64,000 nucleotides of DNA from the NCBI GenBank assembly GCA_036804505.1, contig DAIRSI010000002.1:124001-188000 (forward strand), read 5' to 3'. The position numbers were made by a program, and so were the translations under genes. Every line of letters starts with the position of its first letter. The stretch's first letter is position 1. The notes beneath the pieces are model-generated. The model saw nothing but the letters and a program-made list of their open reading frames with translations, had not been told where the DNA came from and searched no databases. This document shows positions 1-8,751 of this stretch, in pieces. Source of the DNA: Phocaeicola_A sp036804505. GTDB taxonomy: Bacteria > Bacteroidota > Bacteroidia > Bacteroidales > Bacteroidaceae.

Positions 1-174
1 AGTCCACAAATTACGGTTTCCCCGCAATATGATGTGTCCTCCGCGACCGCCATCACCGCCGTCGGGTCCTCCATTAGGAATGTATTTCACTCTGCGCATG
101 TGGGCAGAGCCCCTGCCTCCCTTTCCGGAACGACAATAAATTTTCACATAATCAACGAAATTCGATTCGGCCAT
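1..174 (-). CDS. obgE: Obg family GTPase, N-terminal part (cut by window edge)
   Basis: The first 58 codons of a minus-strand gene starting at 174 encode the glycine-rich Obg fold: MAESNFVDYVKIYCRSGKGG, then GGPDGGDGGRGG and RGNRNLWT. This pattern is diagnostic of the N-terminal domain of ObgE/CgtA, a ribosome-associated GTPase involved in 50S maturation and the stringent response. The GTPase domain lies outside the window. It is the third gene of an apparent hpt-adk-obgE unit, 12 bp after adk. Identification is from the conserved Obg glycine motifs; the rest cannot be seen. Confidence 0.93.
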   Translation of the reverse strand, partial: MAESNFVDYVKIYCRSGKGGRGSAHMRRVKYIPNGGPDGGDGGRGGHIILRGNRNLWT

Positions 175-186
175 TCTCTATAATTA

Positions 187-759
187 TTATTTTACTCCAT
201 CAATTTGTGCACAGATATCATCGAATATATTGTCCATTGTACCCAATCCGTTGATATGTCTGTAACATCCTTCTTTCTTATACCAGTCGATGAGAGGAGC
301 AGTCTGTGAATGATAAACGACGAGACGTTTCTTGATAGTCTCTTCATTATCATCGGCACGTCCGCTTTCCTTTCCGCGTTTAATAAGGCGGGTCATCAGT
401 TCATCTTCAGGAACCTCAAGGTCCAGCATCACATTGATACTTGTCTTTCTTTCCTTCAGCATGGCTTTTAAAGCTTCTGCCTGAGCGATAGTACGTGGAA
501 ATCCGTCAAATATTACACCCTTGCTGTTTTTGAATGAATCAAAAACACTTGCCAGAATATTTACCATAAGCTCATCAGGAATCAGCTGGCCCTGGTCGAT
601 ATAACCCTTGGCCGTTTTCCCCAGCTCTGTACCATTCTTGATTTCAGCACGAAGAACATCACCAGTCGAAATATGATCCAAACCATATTTGCTTACAATT
701 CGATCGCTTTGAGTTCCTTTACCGGAACCCGGAGCCCCAAAAATTACAATATTCAACAT
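187..759 (-). CDS. adk: Adenylate kinase
   Basis: 190-residue adenylate kinase, converting ATP and AMP to two ADP in the cytosol. The P-loop GAPGSGKGT is at residues 8-16, the AMP-binding region reads ISTGDVLRAEI, the FDGFPRT motif follows near residue 85, and the lid arginines occur in RGKESGRADDNEETIKKR. The lid is the short zinc-free form. It lies 25 bp after hpt and 12 bp before obgE, so the three genes are probably cotranscribed from the promoter near 1350. Length and motifs match the family. Confidence 0.96.
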   Translation of the reverse strand: MLNIVIFGAPGSGKGTQSDRIVSKYGLDHISTGDVLRAEIKNGTELGKTAKGYIDQGQLIPDELMVNILASVFDSFKNSKGVIFDGFPRTIAQAEALKAMLKERKTSINVMLDLEVPEDELMTRLIKRGKESGRADDNEETIKKRLVVYHSQTAPLIDWYKKEGCYRHINGLGTMDNIFDDICAQIDGVK

Positions 760-784
760 TTTTTCTTATCTTATTTTAGTTGTA

Positions 785-1321
785 TTATTCTACCAAAGTA
801 TAAATGTCCTTATAGTTGCGTCCCCATCCGTCATAATCCAAGCCATAACCGACAATGAAATCATTTGGAATGTGCATTGCAGCATATTCGATATTCAAAG
901 GACATTGTAATTTATCAGGTTTAACCAGCAACGTAGCAATATGAATCTCTGCAGGTTCCTCCTTTTCCAGGTCTTCGATAAGGTTCTTCATGGTGAAACC
1001 TGTATCGACAATATCTTCCACAATAATCACCGTGCGGCCTTTGATTGAATCGGAAAGACCCAGCATTTTCTTTATTGTTCCGGTAGAGGAAGTGCCTTCA
1101 TACGATTGCAACCGTATGAAGGTAATCTCACACGGTATATCGATATTTTTAATCAAATCTGCAGCAAACATGAAAGCACCATTCAATACACCTAGGAACA
1201 AAGGATCTTTTCCCTTCATATCCTTATTTATTTTCTCAGCTACCCGCTTCACTTCTGCCTGAATTTTCTCTTCCGGAATAGAAACGGCGAAAACCTTGTC
1301 CTTAATACGAATTGAGTCCAT
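785..1321 (-). CDS. hpt: Hypoxanthine phosphoribosyltransferase
   Basis: 178-residue purine-salvage phosphoribosyltransferase that makes IMP and/or GMP from the base and PRPP. The PRPP-binding motif is VIIVEDIVDTGFTM, with the acidic pair in VEDIVDTG, and the base-recognition region near the C-terminus reads PNDFIVGYGLDYD. I place the start at 1321 (MDSIRIKDKVF). An in-frame ATG at 1369 is upstream of the -7 promoter box (1350-1357) and would not be in the transcript. It heads the hpt-adk-obgE unit. Confidence 0.94.
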   Translation of the reverse strand: MDSIRIKDKVFAVSIPEEKIQAEVKRVAEKINKDMKGKDPLFLGVLNGAFMFAADLIKNIDIPCEITFIRLQSYEGTSSTGTIKKMLGLSDSIKGRTVIIVEDIVDTGFTMKNLIEDLEKEEPAEIHIATLLVKPDKLQCPLNIEYAAMHIPNDFIVGYGLDYDGWGRNYKDIYTLVE

Positions 1322-1349
1322 AAATCTCTTATATTTTTTAATATTGGCG

Positions 1350-1357
1350 CAAAAGTA
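1350..1357 (-). promoter_or_regulatory. Promoter -7 box of hpt-adk-obgE
   Basis: TACTTTTG on the minus strand matches the Bacteroides consensus TAnnTTTG, with a T-rich stretch about 20 bp upstream. The predicted start near 1343 gives a leader of about 20 nt before the hpt start codon at 1321. It is divergent from the nnr promoter 24 bp away. Confidence 0.7.
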
Positions 1358-1380
1358 CAATTTTTTCATGAAAAAGGTCC

Positions 1381-1388
1381 TATCTTTG
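1381..1388 (+). promoter_or_regulatory. Promoter -7 box of nnr
   Basis: TATCTTTG matches TAnnTTTG exactly and has a run of T about 20 bp upstream (from 1361). Transcription would start near 1394, about 45 nt before the nnr start codon. It shares its upstream region with the divergent hpt promoter. Confidence 0.7.
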
Positions 1389-1439
1389 CCTATAAAATAC
1401 TAATTTTGGACATTATTTTTATACGATTAGAAAAGCATT

Positions 1440-2963
1440 ATGAAAATATTAACAAGCGAACAGATAAAAGCGGTCGACCAGTATACCATACTGAATGAGC
1501 CCATTTCATCCATCGATCTGATGGAACGGGCGGCGCATACTTTTACCCAGGCACTTATCAAGAAATTTTCATCAAGCACCCCCGTCAAGATATTTGCAGG
1601 TCCTGGAAACAATGGCGGAGATGCTCTGGCAATTGCACGAATTCTCAGCGAAAGAGGATATAACATTGACGTGTATCTCTTCAACCCTCAGGGAAAACTC
1701 AGTGAGAATTGCATTATCAACAAAGAAAGACTGACCGCGATTGAATCAGTCCGTTTTCATGAAATAAAAGACCAGTTCAATCCACCCGAACTAAATAAGA
1801 ACGATTTGATCATCGACGGTCTTTTCGGATCCGGGCTGAACCGTCCTTTGAGCGGAGGTTTCGCCTCTGTAGTAAAATACATCAACTCGTCCCCTTCTAC
1901 AATCGTCTCCATTGATATACCTTCGGGACTCATGTGTGAGGATAATACGGGAAATATTCCTGAATTCATCATCAAGGCTGATATTACTTTTACATTTCAA
2001 ATGCCCAAACTTGCATTTCTATTTTCCGACAATGATTCGTATCTTGGACAAATAGAAGTACTCAACATTCATTTGAATCAAGAAGGCATCCAAAAGCAGA
2101 ATTCTCCCTATTCCATCACGGAGCAAGAAGAACTGCGCCCGTACATCAAGCCAAGAAGGAAATTTTCTCACAAAGGCACATTCGGGCATGCCTTGCTTAT
2201 TGCGGGGAAATATTGTATGGCCGGAGCATCAGTGCTGGCAGCCAAAGCATGTCTGAGAAGTGGAGCCGGCCTGATCACTGTCAACGGTCCCAAGTGTAAC
2301 CGTAATATTCTGCAGAGTTCTGTCCCTGAAGCTATTTACTACTGTGATCCGGACGAGAATCGTTTTACGACCCCGATGAGTTACATAGAAAAATATTCGG
2401 CACTCGCTATCGGACCTGGTATTGGAACAGAAGAAATCACGGCTCAGGCCATGATAGAACAAATTCAAAGATGCCGACAGATTCCCATGGTAATTGATGC
2501 GGATGCAATAAATATTCTGTCGGAACATAAAGACTGGATAAGCCTGCTTCCAAAGAAGGCAATACTCACGCCCCACCCCAAGGAAATGGAAAGAATCCTT
2601 GGGAAATGCAGCAACTGTTTTGAACGTTTGTCGAAAGCAAAAGAACTGGCCATCAGGCAACAAATATTCATCGTGCTGAAAGGAGCATATACGGTTATTA
2701 TTGATACTGACGGAAAATGCCGCTTCAACCCCACCGGAAACCCCGGCATGGCAACCGGAGGAAGCGGTGATGTATTGACGGGAATCATACTTGCCCTTCT
2801 TGCTCAAGGATACGATGTAGACAAGGCTTGTTCTTTGGCCGTGTATATTCACGGATTGGCCGGTGATCTTGCCGCTCAGGAAAAAGGAGAAATCAGTCTC
2901 GTTGCCAATGACATTATTGAATATCTACCTAAAGCATGGAAAGAAATACAACAAACAATATGA
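1440..2963 (+). CDS. nnr: Bifunctional NAD(P)H-hydrate epimerase / ADP-dependent dehydratase
   Basis: 507-residue fusion of the two NAD(P)HX repair enzymes. Residues 1-215 are the YjeF N-terminal epimerase (FAGPGNNGGDALAIAR, then DLIIDGLFGSGLNRPLSG and VSIDIPSGL). Residues 230-507 are the ribokinase-like dehydratase (KGTFGHALLIAGKYCMAGAS, AIGPGIG, TPHPKEMERIL and NPTGNPGMATGGSGDVLTG, the nucleotide-binding and catalytic region). It restores NAD(P)H from damaged hydrated forms. Its TGA overlaps the ATG of the next gene (ATGA at 2960), which suggests translational coupling. Confidence 0.95.
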   Translation: MKILTSEQIKAVDQYTILNEPISSIDLMERAAHTFTQALIKKFSSSTPVKIFAGPGNNGGDALAIARILSERGYNIDVYLFNPQGKLSENCIINKERLTAIESVRFHEIKDQFNPPELNKNDLIIDGLFGSGLNRPLSGGFASVVKYINSSPSTIVSIDIPSGLMCEDNTGNIPEFIIKADITFTFQMPKLAFLFSDNDSYLGQIEVLNIHLNQEGIQKQNSPYSITEQEELRPYIKPRRKFSHKGTFGHALLIAGKYCMAGASVLAAKACLRSGAGLITVNGPKCNRNILQSSVPEAIYYCDPDENRFTTPMSYIEKYSALAIGPGIGTEEITAQAMIEQIQRCRQIPMVIDADAINILSEHKDWISLLPKKAILTPHPKEMERILGKCSNCFERLSKAKELAIRQQIFIVLKGAYTVIIDTDGKCRFNPTGNPGMATGGSGDVLTGIILALLAQGYDVDKACSLAVYIHGLAGDLAAQEKGEISLVANDIIEYLPKAWKEIQQTI

Positions 2964-4024
2964 AAAAAACGATTACAACAATTGCACTGATGATAACTCT
3001 GGTCGCCAGTGCGCAAACGGAAATAAGTAATTACAAACCGGGAGTTAATGCGGAAGGCGTAACTTACTATCTGCCTAAAACACAAATTAAAGTCAAGGTA
3101 AATACCGTTTTGGAAAACTATACTCCCGGTGAATTCAGCAAATATGCCGAACGATATCTGAGATTGGAAGGTATTGATACAGAAGCCCACAGCGAATGGA
3201 AATTGGACAATATCCAAGCCTCCGTTACAGGGATTCCTGATCCTGATAAAATTTTTACCGTAAAACTTAAAGAGCGTACAGCTGCTCCTTTAATTTCACT
3301 GACTGAAGACGGCATTATCCAAGCTATCAACACGACTCCGGTGAAACAACAGGTGCAGGCCGAAAAGAAACATGAGACTGCTCCCAAATATAACTCAAAA
3401 GATTTTCTGACAGAAGAGATTCTTATGTCGGGAAGTACTGCTAAGATGGCTGAACTGACGGCAAAAGAAATCTATAACATCCGCGATAGTCGGAACAGTA
3501 TTCTTCGCGGACAAGCCGACAGTATGCCGAAAGATGGTGACAGCATGAAATTCATGATTGCCCAGTTGGACAAGCAAGAAGCTGCTCTCATGCAATTATT
3601 CACGGGATATACAGAAGTTGTTGACAAAAGCTTCGACCTCAACATCACACCGACAGACAGCATTCCTCATCAGGTATTGTTCCGCTTTTCCAAAAAGTTG
3701 GGAGTTCTTGATATTTCAAACTTAGCAGGCGAACCGGTATATCTCGATATTCAAAATGAGAAAACAGTACCCATACCTACTGCTGAGGAAAAGAACAAAA
3801 AGAAACTTTCGGGTATTGTCTATAACCTTCCGGGAAAAGCTTCAGTCAAAGTCTATCAAGGCAAAAAGACCTTTTATCAAGGAGAACTTGATCTTACCCA
3901 ATTCGGAAATACCGAAATGCTTGACAATGACTTATTTAATAAAAAGATGACCACGAAGGTTACGTTCGATTCCAATACGGGAGCCGTTCTGAAAGTGGAC
4001 GCAGAAATGCCGCAAACTAAGTGA
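2960..4024 (+). CDS. DUF4831 family secreted protein
   Basis: 354-residue protein with a signal peptide (MKKTITTIALMITLVASAQT). The mature part begins with a segment typical of the Bacteroidota DUF4831 family: GVTYYLPKTQIKVKV followed by TPGEFSKYAERYL. No catalytic motif is seen and the function is unknown; secretion to the periplasm or envelope is inferred from the signal. I chose 2960 rather than the upstream ATG at 2936 because the signal peptide starts there and the ATG overlaps the nnr stop. Confidence 0.82.
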   Translation: MKKTITTIALMITLVASAQTEISNYKPGVNAEGVTYYLPKTQIKVKVNTVLENYTPGEFSKYAERYLRLEGIDTEAHSEWKLDNIQASVTGIPDPDKIFTVKLKERTAAPLISLTEDGIIQAINTTPVKQQVQAEKKHETAPKYNSKDFLTEEILMSGSTAKMAELTAKEIYNIRDSRNSILRGQADSMPKDGDSMKFMIAQLDKQEAALMQLFTGYTEVVDKSFDLNITPTDSIPHQVLFRFSKKLGVLDISNLAGEPVYLDIQNEKTVPIPTAEEKNKKKLSGIVYNLPGKASVKVYQGKKTFYQGELDLTQFGNTEMLDNDLFNKKMTTKVTFDSNTGAVLKVDAEMPQTK

Positions 4025-4043
4025 GAAGACAATTTGAATTAGA

Positions 4044-4158
4044 GTTAGAATGTAGTTAGAATGCTCAAGAAAAGTTAGAATGTATTTTAGTAGCATTCTA
4101 ACTTTTATTTTATTGATTAATAGCATGATAAGTCAAAAAGTTAGAATGGTTGGAATGC
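4044..4158 (+). repeat. Cluster of GTTAGAATG short repeats
   Basis: The 9-mer GTTAGAATG occurs at 4044, 4055, 4074 and 4140 on the plus strand and inverted at 4094-4102, with a near copy (GTTGGAATG) at 4150. One direct/inverted pair forms the terminator listed separately; the extra copies have no evident role. The stretch 4025-4273 holds nothing else except two hairpins. Confidence 0.6.
4072..4112 (+). terminator. Terminator after the DUF4831 gene
   Basis: GTTAGAATG (4074-4082) pairs with CATTCTAAC (4094-4102) around an 11-nt loop and is followed by TTTTATTTTATT, as expected of a rho-independent terminator for nnr and its partner. Confidence 0.75.
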
Positions 4159-4212
4159 TTTTATAAAAATTTTTCTGGAAGCGTTTTCCCCCAGTTAAAA
4201 CAAACAAATAAA

Positions 4213-4253
4213 GACACTCCTCCATAGCTCGTTTAGAGATATGAAGGAGTGCT
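4213..4253 (-). terminator. Terminator after the GH35 gene
   Basis: On the minus strand CACTCCT (4251-4245) pairs with AGGAGTG (4221-4215), followed by the T-rich TCTTTATTTGTTTG. It lies about 20 bp after the stop of the beta-galactosidase gene. Confidence 0.6.
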
Positions 4254-4273
4254 ATAATAATATAAATTCAAAA

Positions 4274-6610
4274 TCAATAAGCTGATATCTTATAATCTTT
4301 GATACTTCCGGGAGCACCTTGTTCGGCCCTCGGCAGATATTGAATGCCTGTCAGAGTTTGTTCGGAACCTAAGTCTATAACCAACACATGAGGAAACGGA
4401 ACACCCTTGCACGTACTCCAATAAGTACTTTCCTGCAAATCGTATATTTTATCTGCAGTTTTGTTTCCGTTCTCCGCATCCTCACTATCCACAAACTTCA
4501 CCCTCCACGGCTCACGACTAAGTCTGTTTCCATCGGCACCCAGAACATAAAGTTCGGCCATGCTGGCAAGTTCTTTCCCATCATGAGCATTTACTGCTTG
4601 AATGCAAAGGAATCGTGCAGTTGTCTGTTTAGAGAATTTTACGTTCTGCCATCCGTTGCCTGCTTCAAAAGAACCTGATTGAATCAATTTAAACTTATTC
4701 ATATCAATACTTTCTTTTCCATGATTGCTTGATTCTGCATTCAGTTTATTCAATTCAGGCTTATCAAGACCTTCACAAACGGTATTTCCTCTAGGGCCTA
4801 TGACGTCGAGTACAATCACTTCATTACGTCCCTTTTTCAGCCAACAACCTGGCATATAAAGAGTCTGCTGTGGCCCGATGCTCCAAATTCTTCCCAAAGC
4901 ATGCCCGTTCACATACACTTGTCCTTTGCCGAAGTTTTCAAAATTCAGGAAAGTATCACCCGTTTTGTTCAATGTAAAATAGCCTCGATAATATCCTGCC
5001 TTCGTTTCAAGAGTCGGTTGTTTGACTGGATTCTGCAAAGCATTCACAGCAGTCTGATAATCATCGGAAATGCAAGTAATATCCCAATTCTTAAGACTAC
5101 AAATGAATTCATTTCCATTCTTTTCGTACTTTAGCGAAACCTCTTTTGTGATGCCCTTATAATCCTTTATAGCCCGCCCGAAATTGATTCTTCCCATTGC
5201 TTCAATATAAATGGTGAGCACAGCACCTTCCCTTACAGGAGGCAAAGCCAACTCTTTCTCTCCCTTCACTCTATCCAATTTACCTATAAATTTACCATCG
5301 ATGAATATGCGTGCATAATCATGCGGCTCATTGACCTGCAATATGGAAGTACCTTCAATTTCAGGCAATATAGAACGATAAATCATAGAACCCCAACCCA
5401 TATTGAGTTCTTCCATTGTCTTTATATCACGGCTTTTCACAGATTGCGGCATATTGGACTCAAGAGGAGCATATTCCTTCAAATCGAATTTGTTCACCTT
5501 GATGATAGGATTCGCTCCGGGAATGGCAGGCATCTTTTTTCCGCCATTGAATGTCTTCATCATCTCGCGCAATTCGAAAAACTTCGGCGTTGTCATCCCC
5601 CATTCCGAAATAGGTGCATCATAATCATAGGAAGTCACATCAGGTGCAAATCCGGGACTGTTTGCCCCGGCCCAATGTCCAAATGAAGTACCTCCATGAG
5701 TCATGTATAATGAAAAAGAAATTCCTTTCGAAAGCATTTCACGGATACCGGCAACCATATCCTTGGCAGGACGGGTTTCATGGCGTGCTCCCCATTTATC
5801 AAACCACCCGCTCCAAAATTCCGAACACATCTTTGGAGCATTCGGACGCAATTCGCCAAGCCTCTTAAACTGTTGGTCAATATTGGCACCTGTACCAAAA
5901 TTCATTGTCCAACAAAGATCATCCAACCCGTTATTCGTAAAATTACTGCTCCAGTCACATTGGAATAGAGTAACCTTATCAAATCCTGCTCCTTTCACAA
6001 TGTCTCTTATAGCAGCCACATAAGGTTTGTCCACCCCATAAGAACCATATTCATTTTCGACCTGAACCATAATGATTGGTCCGCCATTTTGTATAGTAAG
6101 CGGAGAAAGCTGCTTTCCAACTTCAGTTTCGAACAGTTTCACACGTTCCATAAAATAAGGGTCCTGCTCTCGCAAACGGATATCTTTCTTTTTCAACAGC
6201 CACCACGGAAGTCCACCCATCTCCCATTCCGCACAAACATACGGTCCGGGACGGACTATGACATACATACCGTTTTTCTGTGCCAAACGACAAAAGGCCG
6301 CTACATCATTGTTCCCCGTAAAATCGAACCGACCTTCCTGCTGTTCATGAATATTCCAGAACACATAAAGACAAAGGGTATTCATACCCAAAGCCTTGCA
6401 CATCTTGATACGCTGATCCCAATAAGCACGGGGAATACGAGGATAATGCACCTCAGCCGCTTTCACCACAAAAGGTTTTCCATTAAGCAGAAAGGCTTTG
6501 TCGCCCACAGTAAAACTTCCGCTTTCCGATTTTGCATCTGCTGACAAAGCAGTCAGAAAAGTCAAGGAAGCAACTAATACGACAGACCTCAAAAATGTAG
6601 AGAATCCCAT
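4274..6610 (-). CDS. GH35 beta-galactosidase with C-terminal F5/8-type domain
   Basis: 778-residue secreted glycoside hydrolase family 35 enzyme. A signal peptide (residues 1-26) is followed by the TIM barrel. PGPYVCAEWEMGGLPWWL and QVENEYGSYG carry the acid/base Glu187; CSEFWSGWFDKWG carries the nucleophile Glu264. Beta-sandwich domains follow, and the last ~140 residues resemble a discoidin (F5/8 type C) carbohydrate-binding module (ARFLCIQAVNAHDGKELA, VIDLGSEQTLTGIQYLPR). It should release terminal beta-galactose in the periplasm or at the cell surface. It lies 24 bp after the MFS gene on the same strand, so uptake and hydrolysis are probably coexpressed. No SusC/SusD pair is nearby. Confidence 0.93.
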   Translation of the reverse strand: MGFSTFLRSVVLVASLTFLTALSADAKSESGSFTVGDKAFLLNGKPFVVKAAEVHYPRIPRAYWDQRIKMCKALGMNTLCLYVFWNIHEQQEGRFDFTGNNDVAAFCRLAQKNGMYVIVRPGPYVCAEWEMGGLPWWLLKKKDIRLREQDPYFMERVKLFETEVGKQLSPLTIQNGGPIIMVQVENEYGSYGVDKPYVAAIRDIVKGAGFDKVTLFQCDWSSNFTNNGLDDLCWTMNFGTGANIDQQFKRLGELRPNAPKMCSEFWSGWFDKWGARHETRPAKDMVAGIREMLSKGISFSLYMTHGGTSFGHWAGANSPGFAPDVTSYDYDAPISEWGMTTPKFFELREMMKTFNGGKKMPAIPGANPIIKVNKFDLKEYAPLESNMPQSVKSRDIKTMEELNMGWGSMIYRSILPEIEGTSILQVNEPHDYARIFIDGKFIGKLDRVKGEKELALPPVREGAVLTIYIEAMGRINFGRAIKDYKGITKEVSLKYEKNGNEFICSLKNWDITCISDDYQTAVNALQNPVKQPTLETKAGYYRGYFTLNKTGDTFLNFENFGKGQVYVNGHALGRIWSIGPQQTLYMPGCWLKKGRNEVIVLDVIGPRGNTVCEGLDKPELNKLNAESSNHGKESIDMNKFKLIQSGSFEAGNGWQNVKFSKQTTARFLCIQAVNAHDGKELASMAELYVLGADGNRLSREPWRVKFVDSEDAENGNKTADKIYDLQESTYWSTCKGVPFPHVLVIDLGSEQTLTGIQYLPRAEQGAPGSIKDYKISAY

Positions 6611-6634
6611 ATCATCTATTTTATCGACAATTTA

Positions 6635-8035
6635 TTATTTCTTGATATTTGCCTGTTCCAGACCATATTGCTTTCTTCCATCAAGGAATTTCAATCCCAA
6701 GGCAATAAGAATGGCAGCAATACCAAAACTGGCAAAAATAATCATCGGCACTGTATAGTCTACACGTCCATCTGCCGAAGTATAAAATTCGATACATTTA
6801 CCCATAAACATAGGAACAAGCATCAACCCTATATTTTGAATAAAGAAAATGATTGCAAAAGCACTGCCAAGCTGTTTCATCGGAATAATCTTTGGAACAC
6901 TAGGCCACATGGCACTTGGTACCAGAGAAAAGGCAATTCCCAATAATATCATGATAATGACTGCAAACCAAACGGTATTAAGTAAAGGCAATGCAAAACA
7001 TACATGACATACCGTCAGCAGCAAACTCCCCAAAATCATCAGAGAAGCTCCTTTTCCTATGCGGTCATAAATCGTTCCGAAAACCGGAGTGAGAATAATT
7101 GTTCCATAAGGTAAAATAGATGGAATCCATCCGGCCCATTTGGCACTTACACCATATTTATTTACCATCAAGTCTGAAGCGAACTTCAGGAATGGGAACA
7201 CTCCACTGTAGAACAAGAGACAAAGAAGAGCTATCAGCCAAAATCCCGGATTCTTGAAAATGACAGCCAAATCAGAGAATTTGAATTTGTCGTCCTCTTC
7301 AGAGAGTGTTTCGGCAGAGCTGGCAGTAGAAGCATCCAGTTTTTTATCCAATATGATATAGACAAAGAAAGAAAGGAAACTCACCAATAACAAAACCACT
7401 CCCAAAAGAATCGGTGTGGAAAGATTATGGAATTGTAGGGCAATCATCGGACTGACACTTAAGGCAGCAGCTGTTCCCAAACGAGCCAAAGCTACCTGCA
7501 CCCCCATGGCGAGGGCCAGTTCATGACCTGTAAACCATTTGGTAATTATCTTGGAAACCGTAATTCCGGTAATTTCACATCCTACGCCAAAGATTGCAAA
7601 ACCCAAAGAAGCTACAAGAACCTGAGTCTTTGCCGGCGAAGGTATCAGCCCGAACAAAGTAAAGTCAAGAGAAACCGTTCCTTCAGGAGAAATATAACCG
7701 ATAGCATAAAATTTTATCAAGGCGCCAACGAACATAAAAGCTGTAGCCATTATGCCCGTGAAGCGTATGCCCATACGGTCAAGGATAAGTCCTCCAAAGA
7801 ACAACATCAGCAAGAAAATATTGATAAAACTGTAGGAACCGGCAAAGAATCCGTATTCCGTTGAAGACCAGCCCATACCTCCCTGTTCAGCCGTTTGTTT
7901 GAGGATTGTAGACAAAGGAGATGCTACATCAGTAAAAAAATAACCCATCATCATCGTAAAAGAGACGATGAGCAAGGCTCCCCATCTGGCATTACGCGAT
8001 TCACTTAATTTCTTTTGAATTTTTTCTGCTACCAT
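6635..8035 (-). CDS. MFS transporter (sugar or organic acid)
   Basis: 466-residue inner-membrane protein with about 12 hydrophobic helices and MFS signatures: GGLILDRMGIRFTG after helix 2, and the matching loop in the second half, FGTIYDRIGKGASLMILG. A hydrophilic loop of about 30 residues (DASTASSAETLSEEDDKFKF) separates the halves. It is 24 bp upstream of the GH35 gene, suggesting that it imports the galactoside or a released sugar; the substrate is not shown by sequence. A clear promoter lies just upstream. Confidence 0.88.
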   Translation of the reverse strand: MVAEKIQKKLSESRNARWGALLIVSFTMMMGYFFTDVASPLSTILKQTAEQGGMGWSSTEYGFFAGSYSFINIFLLMLFFGGLILDRMGIRFTGIMATAFMFVGALIKFYAIGYISPEGTVSLDFTLFGLIPSPAKTQVLVASLGFAIFGVGCEITGITVSKIITKWFTGHELALAMGVQVALARLGTAAALSVSPMIALQFHNLSTPILLGVVLLLVSFLSFFVYIILDKKLDASTASSAETLSEEDDKFKFSDLAVIFKNPGFWLIALLCLLFYSGVFPFLKFASDLMVNKYGVSAKWAGWIPSILPYGTIILTPVFGTIYDRIGKGASLMILGSLLLTVCHVCFALPLLNTVWFAVIIMILLGIAFSLVPSAMWPSVPKIIPMKQLGSAFAIIFFIQNIGLMLVPMFMGKCIEFYTSADGRVDYTVPMIIFASFGIAAILIALGLKFLDGRKQYGLEQANIKK

Positions 8036-8072
8036 AAAGTATTCTTAGTATTATAGTTATTAAAATTGGAGA

Positions 8073-8080
8073 CAAAGATA
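8073..8080 (-). promoter_or_regulatory. Promoter -7 box of MFS-GH35 operon
   Basis: TATCTTTG on the minus strand, with TTTTCG about 19 bp upstream, fits the Bacteroides promoter. Transcription would start near 8067, about 30 nt before the MFS start codon. Confidence 0.7.
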
Positions 8081-8114
8081 CTTATTAATGCGAAAACCAC
8101 CGCATATAGGAAAA

Positions 8115-8155
8115 GAAAAAAGGATGACTTTCAACATAAAAGTCATCCTTTTTCT
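8115..8155 (-). terminator. Terminator after rpmE
   Basis: AGGATGACTTT and AAAGTCATCCT form an 11-bp stem with a short loop, flanked by A runs on one side and T runs on the other, so it can act in both directions. It lies just after the rpmE stop on the minus strand. Confidence 0.8.
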
Positions 8156-8173
8156 TATTTTACAATAAGTCAC

Positions 8174-8428
8174 TTATTTCTTACGAACATTACCATAACG
8201 GTTCATGAACTTATCAACACGTCCTGCTGTATCGACCAACTTGTTCTTTCCAGTATAGAACGGGTGAGAAGAACTTGAAATTTCAAGCTTTACCAAAGGG
8301 TAAGTTTCACCTTCAAATTCAATGGTGTCTTTAGTAGCAACCGTTGATTGAGTAAGAAACATGTCACCGTTTGACATATCCTTAAATACGACTGGACGAT
8401 AATTGTCCGGATGAATTCCTTTTTTCAT
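8174..8428 (-). CDS. rpmE: 50S ribosomal protein bL31, type B
   Basis: 84-residue ribosomal protein of the zinc-free type B form, recognised by MKKGIHPDNYRPVVFKDMS, then SSSHPFYTGKNKLVDTAGRV and DKFMNRYG. The CXXC zinc ligands of the type A form are absent. It is a single-gene unit with its own promoter (8501-8508) and terminator. Confidence 0.95.
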   Translation of the reverse strand: MKKGIHPDNYRPVVFKDMSNGDMFLTQSTVATKDTIEFEGETYPLVKLEISSSSHPFYTGKNKLVDTAGRVDKFMNRYGNVRKK

Positions 8429-8500
8429 ATCTTAATTAATTTTTATTCCGTTTTTAAATATAGGTGGTAACTCTATATATGTAATGGCTTATTCAGGGTG

Positions 8501-8508
8501 CAAAGGTA
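8501..8508 (-). promoter_or_regulatory. Promoter -7 box of rpmE
   Basis: TACCTTTG on the minus strand fits TAnnTTTG. The leader to the rpmE start is about 65 nt, longer than usual here; I see no obvious L31 autoregulatory structure in it. The intergenic stretch 8429-8751 otherwise holds only this promoter and that of fba. Confidence 0.65.
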
Positions 8509-8702
8509 ATCTAAAAAAAATACCCTGCAAAATATTTCACGTAATTTTTTTCTATTGCTTTAGTACCCTTCCAATATCGTCTTGCCATATCGAGATAGCA
8601 ATCCGTTGATTTTTGCTCTATGTCATGTTAACAAGAGCATAAAATGTTACATTCTTTCCAATAATTTCATCATTTTTACTGTTCGTTTCAGATAGAAATT
8701 AT

Positions 8703-8710
8703 TACTTTTG
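8703..8710 (+). promoter_or_regulatory. Promoter -7 box of fba
   Basis: TACTTTTG fits TAnnTTTG; predicted start near 8716, leader about 35 nt. No Shine-Dalgarno sequence precedes the ATG at 8752, as is common in this phylum. Confidence 0.7.
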
Positions 8711-8751
8711 CAATCGGAAAAAAGAATTATTCACTATAAACTTTAAACAAA

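Noticed and set aside
2229..2852. 207-codon minus-strand open frame inside nnr
   Set aside because: Antisense to a well-conserved enzyme, no recognisable domain, cysteine- and serine-rich composition typical of shadow frames.
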